Part shown: one piece after another, positions 27,870 through 37,313 of the stretch
How the letters are laid out: the number at the start of each line of letters is the position of its first letter
Numbering within the stretch: position 1 is the stretch's first letter
Source: Granulicella sp. L56
GTDB lineage: Bacteria; Acidobacteriota; Terriglobia; Terriglobales; Acidobacteriaceae
NCBI RefSeq assembly: GCF_009765835.1
Contig: NZ_LMUS01000001.1
Coordinates: 372,001-436,000 of the forward strand
DNA length: 64,000 nt
Direction: 5' to 3'
Notes under the pieces: generated by a model
Seen by the model: the letters and a program-made list of their open reading frames with translations, nothing else
The model's database searches: none
What the model was told of the DNA's origin: nothing
Translations under genes and position numbers: made by a program

Positions 27870-28964
27870 CTAACCCAAAGGCTTGACGGGAGCACCTTCC
27901 TGCAAGAACTGCAGACCGGAGAGGATCACTTTGTCGCCAGGCTTGAGGCCGGAGATCACTGGATAGGTATTGTCTACGGTCTCACCAACAGTAACCGGGA
28001 TCTGATGCGCGATATAGCCATCGCCCTTCGGCTCGGCGATGAAGACGAAAGTCTGACCGCCGACCAGAGAGACCGCGAGAACCGGAATTACAGGCGCTGG
28101 AGTGGTATTCCATGTGATGCGCGCCTTGACCAGTTGCTGATTGCGGAGACGCTGCGCTGTGCGTGGAATCTCAGCCTTAACGAGGATGCTTTGCAGCCCG
28201 TTATCAACCTGCGGCGAGAGGAAACTAACTTTGGACTTTACGATCGTATTTCCGTCATTGTCGAGGATATCGACCGGAAGGCCAAGCTTCACCTGGGATG
28301 ACCGCTCAGTAGGAATATAGATATAAGCTTCAAGATCTGCGTTCTCATCCACGGTGGTGAGCATCGTGGTCGCTGAAACATAGTCGCCAAGATGTACGGG
28401 AATATCGCCGACGATGCCGGCGAACGGTGCGCGAATCTGGTAATAAGCCAACTGCTGCTTCGCCGTATCGGTCTGCGCCGTGGAGGAGTCAAAATCTCCC
28501 TTGGAGTTTTGATAGGCCTGCACTGCCTGGTCGTAAGCCTGCTTGGAGGTGACACCCGCCTCATAGAGCTTGCGCTGGCGCTCCACGTCGGCCTGGTTGT
28601 ACTGGTAGACAGCCTTCTTCTGTGCCTCGGTTCCCTGCTGCTGCTGCACGGTAGCGACCTGCTTGAGCGGGTCGATCTGCATCAGGAGCTGTCCCGCCTT
28701 GACGGCATCGCCCGACTTCACAAAGATGCGGGTAAGGTTGCCATCGACCTGAGGCTGCATCGTGGCCGAGCGGCGGCTCTTGATGGTGGCCACATAAGTG
28801 TCGCCGTTAGCAACCGGCGAAAGGGTCACCGGAGACACCTTGACGGGCATCGCCTGGGGTGCCGCAGCAACCGGCGGCGGAGCAGACTTGCAACCTGCGA
28901 AGAGGCACACGGTCGCGCAGACGGCGAGCGGCAGAATGCGGCGGGGATTCAGAGTCAAGGACAC
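27870..28964 (-). CDS. RND efflux periplasmic adaptor (membrane fusion protein), lipoprotein
   Basis: 364 aa. The lipoprotein signal ends LFAGC (Cys25). A barrel-sandwich half (GNLTRIFVKSGDAVKAGQLL), a coiled-coil hairpin (about 95-155, QQQGTEAQKKAVYQYNQADV), then the second half-motif (IRAPFAGIVGDIPVHLGDYV) and beta-barrel domains follow. This is the AcrA layout. Starts with GTG behind GGAG. First gene of the pump operon; no TetR- or MarR-type regulator is adjacent. Confidence 0.94.
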   Translation of the reverse strand: MSLTLNPRRILPLAVCATVCLFAGCKSAPPPVAAAPQAMPVKVSPVTLSPVANGDTYVATIKSRRSATMQPQVDGNLTRIFVKSGDAVKAGQLLMQIDPLKQVATVQQQQGTEAQKKAVYQYNQADVERQRKLYEAGVTSKQAYDQAVQAYQNSKGDFDSSTAQTDTAKQQLAYYQIRAPFAGIVGDIPVHLGDYVSATTMLTTVDENADLEAYIYIPTERSSQVKLGLPVDILDNDGNTIVKSKVSFLSPQVDNGLQSILVKAEIPRTAQRLRNQQLVKARITWNTTPAPVIPVLAVSLVGGQTFVFIAEPKGDGYIAHQIPVTVGETVDNTYPVISGLKPGDKVILSGLQFLQEGAPVKPLG

Positions 28965-29180
28965 AGTATTTCTCCTTCAGATTCAAAAACGTCAATTGCA
29001 ACGGCCTGCCCTGGTGACACCTGCGCCGAACGAACGCAGATAGAGTAAGTGTCTGATTCCGCAAGAGCACTAGAGTTTCAATTTTAGATGATGCCGTCCT
29101 CTGGGAAGGTTCTCAATATTTAAGGATTCTTGGAAGAGCAGCAACTCAGTTCTGGGTTCGCACCTGTTTTTTGACACAAA

Positions 29181-29196
29181 CTATCTATATTGATAG
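29181..29196. promoter_or_regulatory. Palindrome upstream of the efflux operon and tRNA-Glu
   Basis: CTATC-6 bp-GATAG, symmetric at 7 of 8 positions per side, directly after a TTGACA (29171-29176) in the 278-bp gap between the divergent adaptor gene and tRNA-Glu. It could be an operator for a TetR-like repressor or part of the tRNA promoter. Purely positional. Confidence 0.35.
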
Positions 29197-29242
29197 CGTT
29201 GAAAGCGATGAGGGCCTGTAGCGCGGGCTGTCGTTCCTCAGC

Positions 29243-29320
29243 GTCCCTGTCGTCTAGCCCGGCCCAGGACACCGCCCATTCATGGCGAAGACACAAGTTC
29301 GAATCTTGTCGGGGACGCCA
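29243..29320 (+). tRNA. tRNA-Glu (UUC) with unusual anticodon loop
   Basis: Cloverleaf can be drawn with encoded CCA: acceptor GTCCCTG/CGGGGAC, D-stem GTCT/GGAC (GTCTAG and GGACAC as in bacterial tRNA-Glu), T-arm ACAAG-TTCGAAT-CTTGT. The anticodon stem is CCGCC/GGCGA with a loop CATTCAT, which puts TTC in the anticodon. Position 33 is A instead of the near-universal T, and the 27-43 pair is a C-A mismatch. Either a functional but odd tRNA-Glu or a decaying copy. Confidence 0.78.
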
Positions 29321-29648
29321 AATCAGCTCAATACTTACTGAATGGATTATTTCCTGATTGAATCAGCGGAACTTTGCACCAAACGATGCCGCTTTTTGGG
29401 CGTTGCCTTCTTTGCTTCGGCCTTCGAACGCCCTTATCCAGCAAATCGCCCGCGTCAGACAAGAATACAGCCAAAATTGGCGATACCGGGCAATGGCTTC
29501 TAAATTTTGTGCCCCGCATAGTAATCCCCAATCGCGCCGCAATCAAGAATGACCGTTCGAACGGCCAGCGCACTCTCCTCAAAGATTTGAGCGTAGGACA
29601 AGCGAAGGGCTTGTACTATGGCTACGTCAGACACAAGGACGATCGGCA
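29321..29648. other. Intergenic region between tRNA-Glu and the SpoIIE-type phosphatase
   Basis: 328 bp. A short palindrome CTGATTGAATCAG lies at 29354-29366, and a ribosome binding site (AAGGA) precedes the phosphatase start. Overlapping short open frames on both strands show no protein-like features. Nothing else is seen. Confidence 0.5.
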
Positions 29649-30770
29649 ATGGCGTTTTTCAGATCAAAAAAGGATGGCGACGCTCTTAAGCGCTATGAGC
29701 ATGTCGAAGAAACCCGCATCTTCGGGCTGCTTAACTTTGTCGTTTTACTTTCCATTGCCGCTGTTGCTTATACCGACTGGGTCGTCGTCGCCAATATTTC
29801 GCTGGGTTATCTCTACATCCTCTCCCTCGCACTGAGCGCTCTGGTCAATCCCCTGTTGCTCACCGTCTCGCTCGCTGGTGTGTGTACCTTTCTACAGGAC
29901 ATCTTCGGCCCTCCCAGCGATACGCTTTCCCTGCGGGCCGTCCATGACGCAATCATGCTCGGCGTCTTTCTCATCACTGGCTATCTGGTCTGGCTCATCG
30001 CACGTCAACGCAGTCGTTTGATCGACGAAGTGCGCCAGCAGCGTGATGAATATGAGAGCGATCTTGTACTCGCCGCCCAGGTTCAACAACAAGTGCTACC
30101 CCCGCCGCTCACCCTTTCGTGCCTCGAACTCGCCGGTACCATGCATGCCGCGAGGCTGCTGGGCGGCGATTACTACGACTTCTTTCAGATCTCCGACGAT
30201 ATTGTCGATGTCGTTATCGCCGACGTCTCCGGCAAAGGCGCGGCGGCGGCATTACTGATGCCATCGCTTTCCGTGGCCCTTCGCCTTCGCGCTCGTGAGC
30301 TGAGCGGGCCTGCCGCAATCATGAAGGACCTTGACGGAGTTCTCAAGCAGGTTACGCGGCCTGCAAGCTTTGTCACCATGTTCTACGCCCGTTTCCATCT
30401 GGCCGCAAAGACGCTTGAATACGCTAACGGCGGTCACAACCCACCCATTTTGCTCCGCCCAAGTGGTAAAACCTTCCTTCTCGAAGCGTCGGGGCCTATC
30501 CTCGGAATCCTCGACAACGCGGAGTACTCGAACGTCACGATCAACCTCGAATCGGGCGACATTCTGGCACTCTACACCGACGGCGTGACGGAGCAGGAGA
30601 ACAAACAGGCCGAGCAGTTTTCGGTAGACCGCCTCGAACAAGTCCTCGGCGAGCACAATCACAGTTCGTCTACCGCAATTGTGGATGCCATCTGCGAGGC
30701 CGTGCCCGCCTTCGCAGGAACGGTGGAACAGTCGGACGACTTTACCGTGGTCGTTGCGAAGGTCTCCTGA
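29649..30770 (+). CDS. Membrane-bound PP2C-type (SpoIIE/RsbU) serine phosphatase
   Basis: 373 aa. Four or so membrane helices (about 25-125) are followed by a short coiled coil (RSRLIDEVRQQRDEYESDL) and a SpoIIE-type phosphatase domain (about 150-373) with metal-site motifs GGDYYDFF and ADVSGKG, ANGGHNPP, LALYTDGV and SDDFTVV. Such proteins dephosphorylate anti-anti-sigma factors in response to an input sensed by the N-terminus. No STAS or kinase partner is adjacent. Start ATG at 29649 with AAGGA upstream. Confidence 0.9.
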   Translation: MAFFRSKKDGDALKRYEHVEETRIFGLLNFVVLLSIAAVAYTDWVVVANISLGYLYILSLALSALVNPLLLTVSLAGVCTFLQDIFGPPSDTLSLRAVHDAIMLGVFLITGYLVWLIARQRSRLIDEVRQQRDEYESDLVLAAQVQQQVLPPPLTLSCLELAGTMHAARLLGGDYYDFFQISDDIVDVVIADVSGKGAAAALLMPSLSVALRLRARELSGPAAIMKDLDGVLKQVTRPASFVTMFYARFHLAAKTLEYANGGHNPPILLRPSGKTFLLEASGPILGILDNAEYSNVTINLESGDILALYTDGVTEQENKQAEQFSVDRLEQVLGEHNHSSSTAIVDAICEAVPAFAGTVEQSDDFTVVVAKVS

Positions 30771-30832
30771 GCTTTTTCTTCCGTTCATTTCATTCAGAGG
30801 CTTATTGGGCCGTCGCAGCGTCTAATTGAGCT

Positions 30833-31783
30833 ATGGACAAAAAGCAACTAGGCAACTCCGATCTGCACCTCTCGCCCATCGGTTTCGGTGCATGGGCCAT
30901 CGGCGGCGGCGATTGGGCCTTTTCATGGGGTCCGCAGGACGATAATGACTCCATCGCCGCCATTCACAAGGCAATCGACCACGGCATCAACTGGATCGAT
31001 ACCGCCGCAGTATATGGCCTCGGGCACTCCGAAGAGGTCGTCGGCAAAGCCATCAAGTCCGCCTCGCGAAAGCCCTATGTCTTCACCAAATGTGCGATGG
31101 TTTGGGATGAAAAGCGCGAGATCACCAACAGCCTCAAACAAATCCGCCGCGAAGTCGAAGACAGTCTTCGCCGTCTTCAGGTCGAAGTGATCGACCTATA
31201 CCAGATCCACTGGCCCAAACCTGATGAAGATCTCGAAGAAGGCTGGACCGTAATGGCCGACCTGCAACGCGAGGGCAAGGTTCGCTGGATCGGCGTCTCT
31301 AACTTCAGCGTCTCGCAGATGGAGCGCGCTGCTAAGATTGCGCCCATCACCTCGAACCAGCCGCCTTATTCCATGATCAACCGCAGCGTCGAAGCCGAGA
31401 TTCTGCCCTTCTGTCAGAAGAATAATATCGGTGTCATCAACTATGCTCCCATGCACTCCGGCCTTCTTACAGGGGCGATGAGCAAAGAGCGCGTTGCCGC
31501 ATTTCCAGCCGATGACTTCCGCCGCAACGCAAAGAACTACCAGGAGCCTCAACTCTCCCGAAATCTCGCCATAGCTGACTTTCTCAAGTCGATTGCCAGT
31601 CGCCATGGTGTCTCGGCCGGTGTGATCGCCATTGCCTGGACGCTGCACCATCCCGCTATCACTGCGGCCATCGTCGGCGGTCGCAACGCGAAACAAGTCG
31701 AAGGGGTTGCCCCTGCCATCAACTTCCGGCTTACAGAAGCGGAGTTTAGCGAGATCAATACCTTCCTGGATGCAAATTTATAG
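30833..31783 (+). CDS. Aldo/keto reductase
   Basis: 316-aa TIM-barrel NADPH-dependent oxidoreductase. The catalytic tetrad is visible: Asp56, Tyr61 (DTAAVYGLGHSE), Lys86 (FTKCAMVW) and His126 (YQIHWP). A C-terminal cofactor segment AAIVGGRNAKQV matches family members resembling YhdN/general stress protein 69. The substrate is unknown. Ends before a bidirectional hairpin shared with the convergent sugar transporter. Confidence 0.92.
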   Translation: MDKKQLGNSDLHLSPIGFGAWAIGGGDWAFSWGPQDDNDSIAAIHKAIDHGINWIDTAAVYGLGHSEEVVGKAIKSASRKPYVFTKCAMVWDEKREITNSLKQIRREVEDSLRRLQVEVIDLYQIHWPKPDEDLEEGWTVMADLQREGKVRWIGVSNFSVSQMERAAKIAPITSNQPPYSMINRSVEAEILPFCQKNNIGVINYAPMHSGLLTGAMSKERVAAFPADDFRRNAKNYQEPQLSRNLAIADFLKSIASRHGVSAGVIAIAWTLHHPAITAAIVGGRNAKQVEGVAPAINFRLTEAEFSEINTFLDANL

Positions 31784-31834
31784 CTGATCGCCGACAACAG
31801 GTGAAGCCTATAAAAGCTGAAGGCTAAGAAAGCA

Positions 31835-31868
31835 CGCGAGCCTCCGCCGTCAGTGCAGGAGGCTCGCG
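31835..31868 (-). terminator. Terminator between convergent genes
   Basis: Perfect 11-bp stem (CGCGAGCCTCC / GGAGGCTCGCG), 12-nt loop, 51 bp after the aldo/keto reductase stop and 42 bp after the transporter stop on the other strand. The T-rich tail (TGCTTTCTT) is on the minus side, so it best serves the transporter; it may work in both directions. Confidence 0.75.
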
Positions 31869-31909
31869 TTGCGAACTAGGTGCTGAACTCATTCACTGCC
31901 TGGAGCCGG

Positions 31910-33226
31910 TCAGGCGGTAACTGGCTGAATCACCCGCGACCCTCTCAACCCGTAATAGATGATGAAGAGGTAGCAGAGTACCGGCACGATAAACGCATGG
32001 TGTATGCCAATGTGATCGGCAAGAATTCCCTGCAGTTCAGGAATGATAGCGCCACCCACGATCGCCGTGACCAGAAGCCCGGAAGCTTCGCCCGTCAACG
32101 GCCCCATCTCTGCAATGCCTAGCGTAAAGATGCTCGGGAACATAATGGAGTTGAAAAAGCCCACCAGCAGGATGCTCCACACCGCTACATGACCGACGGT
32201 AAACATCGAAATCAGTACCAGCACCGTCGTCACGACAGCACACAAGGCCAACAGCTTCTCCGTCTTCACACTCTGTAGAATCGCGGAGCCGATAAAGCGG
32301 CCCATCATCGCTCCGCCCCAATAAAACGGGACAAGGTTAGCGGCTGCCAGTGCGGTCAAACCGGCGATGTCCGACTGGTTGAAGTAGTTAATCAGGAAGC
32401 TGCCAATCGAAACCTCGGCGCCCACATACACAAAGATCGCAACCGCGCCCAGCACCACATGCGGATAACGCCACATGCTATGTCCCTTTTCGCCCGCCTT
32501 GCTCGGCCGATAGTCCTGAGTAGCATCCAGCCGGGGAAACTTGTAGAACCAGATCGCCAGCGCCAGCAATACGAGCGCCAGTGCAATCGCGAGATAAGGA
32601 AACTTCACCGTCGCCGCCTGCTGAATCCGGTACGCATGGAGCATCAGCGGCGTCATCTTATCGGTGTTCTCGACCGTCTTCTCGGCTCCGCGCAGAATCA
32701 GCCAGCCACCCAGCGGAGGCCCAATCGTCGTGCCCAATGAATTGAACGCCTGCGTCAAATTCAACCGGCTCGATCCGGTCTCCGGCGGTCCCAGCACCGT
32801 GACATAAGGGTTCGCTGCGACCTGTAGCGCCGTAATGCCCGCCGCCAACACGATCAAGGCTGCAAGGAAGAGGGGGAACGATGGCAGATTCGCTGCGGGA
32901 ATAAACAGCGCCGCTCCCACTCCCATCGTCAGCAACCCCAGCACCATCGTTCGCTGATAACCAATCCACTCCACAACCTTGCCCGAAGGAATTCCGAACG
33001 CGGCATACGAGGAGAAGAAGGCAAACTGCACCAGCATCGCCTGGGCATAGTTCAGATCGAAGATCGCCTTCAGATGCGGAATCAAAATATCGTTAAGCGA
33101 GGTGAGAAATCCCCACACAAAAAACAGCGTGGTGACCATCGCAAAGGCACTGCGATAGTTTGTGCCCGACCCGGAGCCTGGCGTCGCGGCTATCTGCGTG
33201 GAACTGCCTACATTCGTCATTGCCAT
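31910..33226 (-). CDS. FucP-like sugar MFS transporter
   Basis: 438 aa with about 12 helices. The start (FFVWGFLTSLNDILIPHLK), the FGIPSG loop and ANPYVTVLGPPETGSSRLNLTQAFNSLGT are hallmarks of the FucP/glucose-galactose H+ symporter family. Probably imports a hexose or fucose. A single gene; no catabolic neighbours, though an aldo/keto reductase is convergent. Confidence 0.9.
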   Translation of the reverse strand: MAMTNVGSSTQIAATPGSGSGTNYRSAFAMVTTLFFVWGFLTSLNDILIPHLKAIFDLNYAQAMLVQFAFFSSYAAFGIPSGKVVEWIGYQRTMVLGLLTMGVGAALFIPAANLPSFPLFLAALIVLAAGITALQVAANPYVTVLGPPETGSSRLNLTQAFNSLGTTIGPPLGGWLILRGAEKTVENTDKMTPLMLHAYRIQQAATVKFPYLAIALALVLLALAIWFYKFPRLDATQDYRPSKAGEKGHSMWRYPHVVLGAVAIFVYVGAEVSIGSFLINYFNQSDIAGLTALAAANLVPFYWGGAMMGRFIGSAILQSVKTEKLLALCAVVTTVLVLISMFTVGHVAVWSILLVGFFNSIMFPSIFTLGIAEMGPLTGEASGLLVTAIVGGAIIPELQGILADHIGIHHAFIVPVLCYLFIIYYGLRGSRVIQPVTA

Positions 33227-33404
33227 TTACTTAAATTCCCCATGTCTCGATGTCTGGCGCATCACAGTGCCGACCGGTCGACTTCATGTTCCAGGCCGTG
33301 GAAAGCGCAAGAACTCACTCTGAGAATCATATCCTGCTCAAACTACTTTTCCGCCCAAAGTCCGCCGCAGCCAACGCCTATACCCCGGTTGAAATAAGTT
33401 ACCG

Positions 33405-34991
33405 CTAATCGTGCGGAGGCAATTCCTTTGGAATCTGCACCGCGCCAAAGTGCCCATCCGCGCCTCGCGTAATCATTGGCGCATAGAGGCCCAGCATCTG
33501 ACGCCGCCACCAGTCTCCTGTCCGGCGCTTCTCTTCCATCGACGTAAACCAGTACTGCCAGAGAACCGCCCTGACATAACGCGGCGGGGATTGCGGGAAC
33601 GGATTGTTGCGAAAGAGCTCCAACACATCGCCTTCATTCGAAAGTAATCGCTCCTCCGTCAACACTACCAACTCATTCTGCCGCCAGTCCCCCAACGACG
33701 CGAACCACAAATTCCAATCGAACCGCGGCTGATACGGCGCATAGATTCGCGGAACTTCCTTCAACGCCTGCGGCTTATATCGAAACAGGTAAGGCTGCCA
33801 GTTCACGCCATCGTTCGAGCCCTGAAACTCAATCTCGTAGCGCCCGCGTGTCATTACAGCGAACAGTCCGTACTGGTTGGCGATGCGAAACGGTTCGAGC
33901 GCTTTCACTGGAGCCACCGGCAGAGGCACGCGCGACATCACCATCGCTCCCATCTCGATGACCGTGGCATAACCAACCCAGGTCAGCAGCACCGCCGCCA
34001 CAGCCACACTCGCAGCGTGCAGCCACTCTCGAATTCTGGTCGCGCTTCTCGGCTCCACGCTGCTTTCCTCAACAGACAACGGCGGGCGAAACCGTGACGG
34101 CATACACTGGCGCAGGCTAAAATCATCCAGTAGCAAAAATCCCAGCGCGGCCACCAGATAGTTCAGAAACGCATAATTTCCCGTCAGGATCACGCCGATC
34201 TGCCACGGCGTGACGATCCAAAAACAGACCAGCCTTACCCGGCGTGGGAAGAAAAGCATCAGCACCACGACGAACTCCAGCAGCAGCGTAACTACCACCG
34301 TGGCCGCATGAAACCAATGCGGCAGATGTGCCACGTACCATCCAATCCACGTCGGCAGCGGGCTGTTCTGGTAGTAGCCATCCATAGCAGTCAGGTTTCG
34401 CCACTGCTGGTCGCCACTGAGAATCTTCACCATTCCCGACTCGAAGTAGATCCTGAACCACTCCCACAGCAGCAGAAACAGGCTCGCGCGCGACAGAGGA
34501 TGGTTCGCGCCATATCCGGGCAGCAATCCGGCTGGCGCAAAGAAGAGTGCCAGAAACCCAGCCTCCAGCAACATGCCATCCGACTGATAGCCCGAGAAGT
34601 CTCCCGCCGCTGCAACGAAGGATAAAAAGCAAACGAAGCAGACAAGGAGATTCAGCCGGGGTGAGACATTGAGAAATACCAGCACGGACGCCAACAGGCC
34701 AATCCACACCACAGCCATCAGCATCTGCGAATCAGCCGATAGCCAGAACAAAGACGGAACGTTCCAATACCGACTCGCTCCCATCGAGTGCGCAGCCCAC
34801 GTCAAATACTGTTGCGCCGGAAGAATTCCTTTTGGCCCGATCAGACCTTTGATCTGAAACGTAAGCGAGAAAAATGCAGAGAAGTAAATTGCGCCGAGCG
34901 CTCTCAGAAACAGCCATCTCGCAACCAGACAGTTCCCCGCTCCTTCGCGCGAATCAAACAGCCACCGATAGAGCTGAGGCAAACGATCCAT
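33405..34991 (-). CDS. Lipase maturation factor family membrane protein
   Basis: 528 aa from the ATG at 34991 (MDRLPQLYRWLF); a GTG at 35015 would add eight residues and neither has a clear ribosome binding site. Several membrane helices in the first 330 residues and a conserved C-terminal domain with RFDWNLWFASLGDW and NPFP...PPRYVRA match the LMF1/LMF2 family (DUF1222). In animals LMF1 helps fold lipases in the ER; the bacterial role is not known. No lipase gene is adjacent. Confidence 0.88.
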   Translation of the reverse strand: MDRLPQLYRWLFDSREGAGNCLVARWLFLRALGAIYFSAFFSLTFQIKGLIGPKGILPAQQYLTWAAHSMGASRYWNVPSLFWLSADSQMLMAVVWIGLLASVLVFLNVSPRLNLLVCFVCFLSFVAAAGDFSGYQSDGMLLEAGFLALFFAPAGLLPGYGANHPLSRASLFLLLWEWFRIYFESGMVKILSGDQQWRNLTAMDGYYQNSPLPTWIGWYVAHLPHWFHAATVVVTLLLEFVVVLMLFFPRRVRLVCFWIVTPWQIGVILTGNYAFLNYLVAALGFLLLDDFSLRQCMPSRFRPPLSVEESSVEPRSATRIREWLHAASVAVAAVLLTWVGYATVIEMGAMVMSRVPLPVAPVKALEPFRIANQYGLFAVMTRGRYEIEFQGSNDGVNWQPYLFRYKPQALKEVPRIYAPYQPRFDWNLWFASLGDWRQNELVVLTEERLLSNEGDVLELFRNNPFPQSPPRYVRAVLWQYWFTSMEEKRRTGDWWRRQMLGLYAPMITRGADGHFGAVQIPKELPPHD

Positions 34992-35138
34992 AAAAATGCC
35001 AGCCGCGAGTGCCACTCGTCGAACTCGCTTAAAACGTTACACGCGAAGCCCACTTCTACACCACCGTCATTTCGACGAAGCGGTTCTTCCGCAGAATGTC
35101 TTGCATCCGTCATTTTTCTGAGGGATGATCGAGGTGCC

Positions 35139-35564
35139 ATGAAAAGTGCGATCTGGAAGATAGCAACTCTCACGCTGCTGATAGTTTTTTGCCCTTTCAC
35201 CAACGCTGCCGATCATCTCGAAACCACGCTCTCTCCAGCGGAGACTGCGGTTATCTCTCGGCAGATAACAACCTTGAAGTCATCCACAGATCGCAACGTC
35301 GCCACGGGTTGGAGCAATGCCAAAAAAGTAGCTGAGTTGATCTGCCGTCCGGCTGCGCTGCCCATTCTGAAAAGGAAAATCAAAGGCGCAGATCGAGTCT
35401 TTCTCGGAACCGATGCACCGCAAACCCTAATACTCGAAAACAACCGAAGACTGACCGGCAGCGGACAGGTTCGAACACCTCAGGGCTGGCAGGATTTCAC
35501 CTTCACCTGCAACCTGAATCCAGCGACTGGCAAGGCAATCGACTTCCAGATTGTCCCTCGCTGA
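35139..35564 (+). CDS. Secreted DUF930-like protein
   Basis: 141 aa from the ATG at 35139 with a GAGG box 4 bp upstream; the longer frame to 34788 overlaps the lipase maturation gene and lacks a signal. A signal peptide (residues 1-23, ending Asn-Ala-Ala) precedes a small domain with two cysteines (LICRPAAL and FTFTCNL) likely to form a disulfide, and a GSGQVRTPQGWQDF strand resembling DUF930 proteins. Single gene; function unknown. Confidence 0.68.
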   Translation: MKSAIWKIATLTLLIVFCPFTNAADHLETTLSPAETAVISRQITTLKSSTDRNVATGWSNAKKVAELICRPAALPILKRKIKGADRVFLGTDAPQTLILENNRRLTGSGQVRTPQGWQDFTFTCNLNPATGKAIDFQIVPR

Positions 35565-35582
35565 TCAGCTAGGAAAAGGTGG

Positions 35583-37313
35583 TTAGTTCCCCGGCTCATT
35601 CAGCTCGACCGTCTGCGTGATGCCTTCCCCCTCAACGATGGTATAAAGCTTGTCTGCCGCAATATCGTGCAGTTCCTCGGTCGCTCCGCTGGGCCATTCG
35701 ATCTTCACCTGTTTCATCGTCGTGGCGGCTCCAAGGCCGAAGTGAAGCCGCTGGTCGTTCGAGGACAGATAACTTCCCCCGGCACGCACCTCATCAATCT
35801 GAACCAGCATTCCGGCAGTGACCGTGGCACGCGCGCCGATCGCAGAGCGATTACTCTTTTTGCCTACCAAACGGAAGAGGACACGATGGTTCGCATTCTT
35901 CGTCTCGTTCAAAAACAGGGACGGCGGCCCACCCACGTTGTAGACCACCACGTCCACATTGCCGTCGTTATTGATATCACCAAACGCCGTGCCCCGTCGC
36001 GAATGCAATGGCCCATCGTTCAGGCCTGAGGCATCGGCAACCTCGTGAAACGTACCATCGCGCTGGTTCCGGTACAGATGAATCGGCTCGCGGTACTTCA
36101 GGTCGTGCGGCAGGTTGTCGACCATGGAGCTGACATTGCCATTGGCAACAAAGATATCCGGCCAGCCGTTGTTGCCGAAGTCTGCGAAGCCTGCTCCCCA
36201 TGCCACAAGCTGGTCTGAAGCCTGCGTCAAACCTGCTACCGCAGCGCGGTCCGTAAAGCCGGTCTCGCCCTGATTTTTATAGAGGCTCATCGGCTGATAT
36301 CCATAGCGAGTGACAACAAGATCGAGCGCGCCGGTGCGGTCGTAGTCCGCAAAATCCGCTGCCATGTTGCCCATGGAGCGGCCTTCAGCGCTCAACGCTG
36401 TACCGGAGATGAGGCCATCCTCTTCAAACGTGCCGTCATGTTTGTTGCGGTACAGAAAATTCGGCCCCATGTCGTTGTTGACGAAGAGATCGGGCCAGCC
36501 ATCGTGGTCATAGTCTCCCCAGACGACGCCCATGCCGAGCCGCTTATCGGGGTTATCGACGCCTGCCTTCTGAGCCACCTCATCGAAGCTGCCGCCATTG
36601 TTATGGAAGAGCAGATCGGTCTCCCCGTTCAGCACCGGCACCTCCATCGGTAGCCCCTGATACTGAAATGCCCTTTCGCCAGGCTTCGGCAGATGGTTCA
36701 GATCGGTGTCCACATAGCGAGAGACGAAAAGATCGAGTTTGCCGTCGCGGTCATAGTCCGCCCACGCTGCCCCGGCACTGAAACCTCCGCCGCCTACCTT
36801 CTGCTGTGCCGTGACATCTTCAAACTTGCATCCGCCGAGGTTGCGGTAGAGCACATTATGGCCATAGCCGGTGACGTAGATATCGGGCAGTCCATCGTTG
36901 TCGAAGTCCCCAATGGCGATGCCCATTCCCCAGCCGCGCGTGGCCAGCCCGAACGCAAGCGTGACATCGGTGAAGTGTATAGGCCCACCTGGCTTCGTAT
37001 CTTGATGGTAGAGCGTCACCATCAGGTCGCCGCCATGAAGATAGCTATCCACTGTGGAATCGGTTACCGTAACAATATCCAGCTTGCCGTCGTTATCACA
37101 GTCCAGCAATCCAACTCCGCCGCCCATCATCTCTACCAGATACTGCTTCACCGGAGCGGAGTGCGGCACGGTGGTGAGGCCAGCCTGTGGGCCGATATCG
37201 CGAAAGCGTACCCCCGACACAGACGAACTTTGCGCAGACGCTGTGATTGAGAGGAGCATCATCGCCGCAACCGCGCGCAGGCCTCTGCGAATGACAGTTT
37301 CAGGGTTGAACAT
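35583..37313 (-). CDS. CRTAC1-type FG-GAP repeat protein with ASPIC/UnbV domain
   Basis: 576 aa from the ATG at 37313 (GAAGGG box). Signal peptide (residues 1-28) is followed by about seven FG-GAP/VCBS repeats with calcium-type DxDxDG loops (for example GDFDNDGLPDIYV, ADYDRDGKLDLFV, GDYDHDGWPDLFV), forming a beta-propeller, and a C-terminal ASPIC/UnbV domain (about 470-560; GARATVTAG, LHFGLG, IEWPSG). Such proteins are secreted or surface-bound. The start overlaps the upstream TPR gene by 14 nt, so the two are translationally coupled. Confidence 0.88.
   Translation of the reverse strand: MFNPETVIRRGLRAVAAMMLLSITASAQSSSVSGVRFRDIGPQAGLTTVPHSAPVKQYLVEMMGGGVGLLDCDNDGKLDIVTVTDSTVDSYLHGGDLMVTLYHQDTKPGGPIHFTDVTLAFGLATRGWGMGIAIGDFDNDGLPDIYVTGYGHNVLYRNLGGCKFEDVTAQQKVGGGGFSAGAAWADYDRDGKLDLFVSRYVDTDLNHLPKPGERAFQYQGLPMEVPVLNGETDLLFHNNGGSFDEVAQKAGVDNPDKRLGMGVVWGDYDHDGWPDLFVNNDMGPNFLYRNKHDGTFEEDGLISGTALSAEGRSMGNMAADFADYDRTGALDLVVTRYGYQPMSLYKNQGETGFTDRAAVAGLTQASDQLVAWGAGFADFGNNGWPDIFVANGNVSSMVDNLPHDLKYREPIHLYRNQRDGTFHEVADASGLNDGPLHSRRGTAFGDINNDGNVDVVVYNVGGPPSLFLNETKNANHRVLFRLVGKKSNRSAIGARATVTAGMLVQIDEVRAGGSYLSSNDQRLHFGLGAATTMKQVKIEWPSGATEELHDIAADKLYTIVEGEGITQTVELNEPGN

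Noticed and set aside
29328..29582. 84-codon minus-strand frame after tRNA-Glu
   Set aside because: No ribosome binding site and no protein-like pattern; could not be supported.
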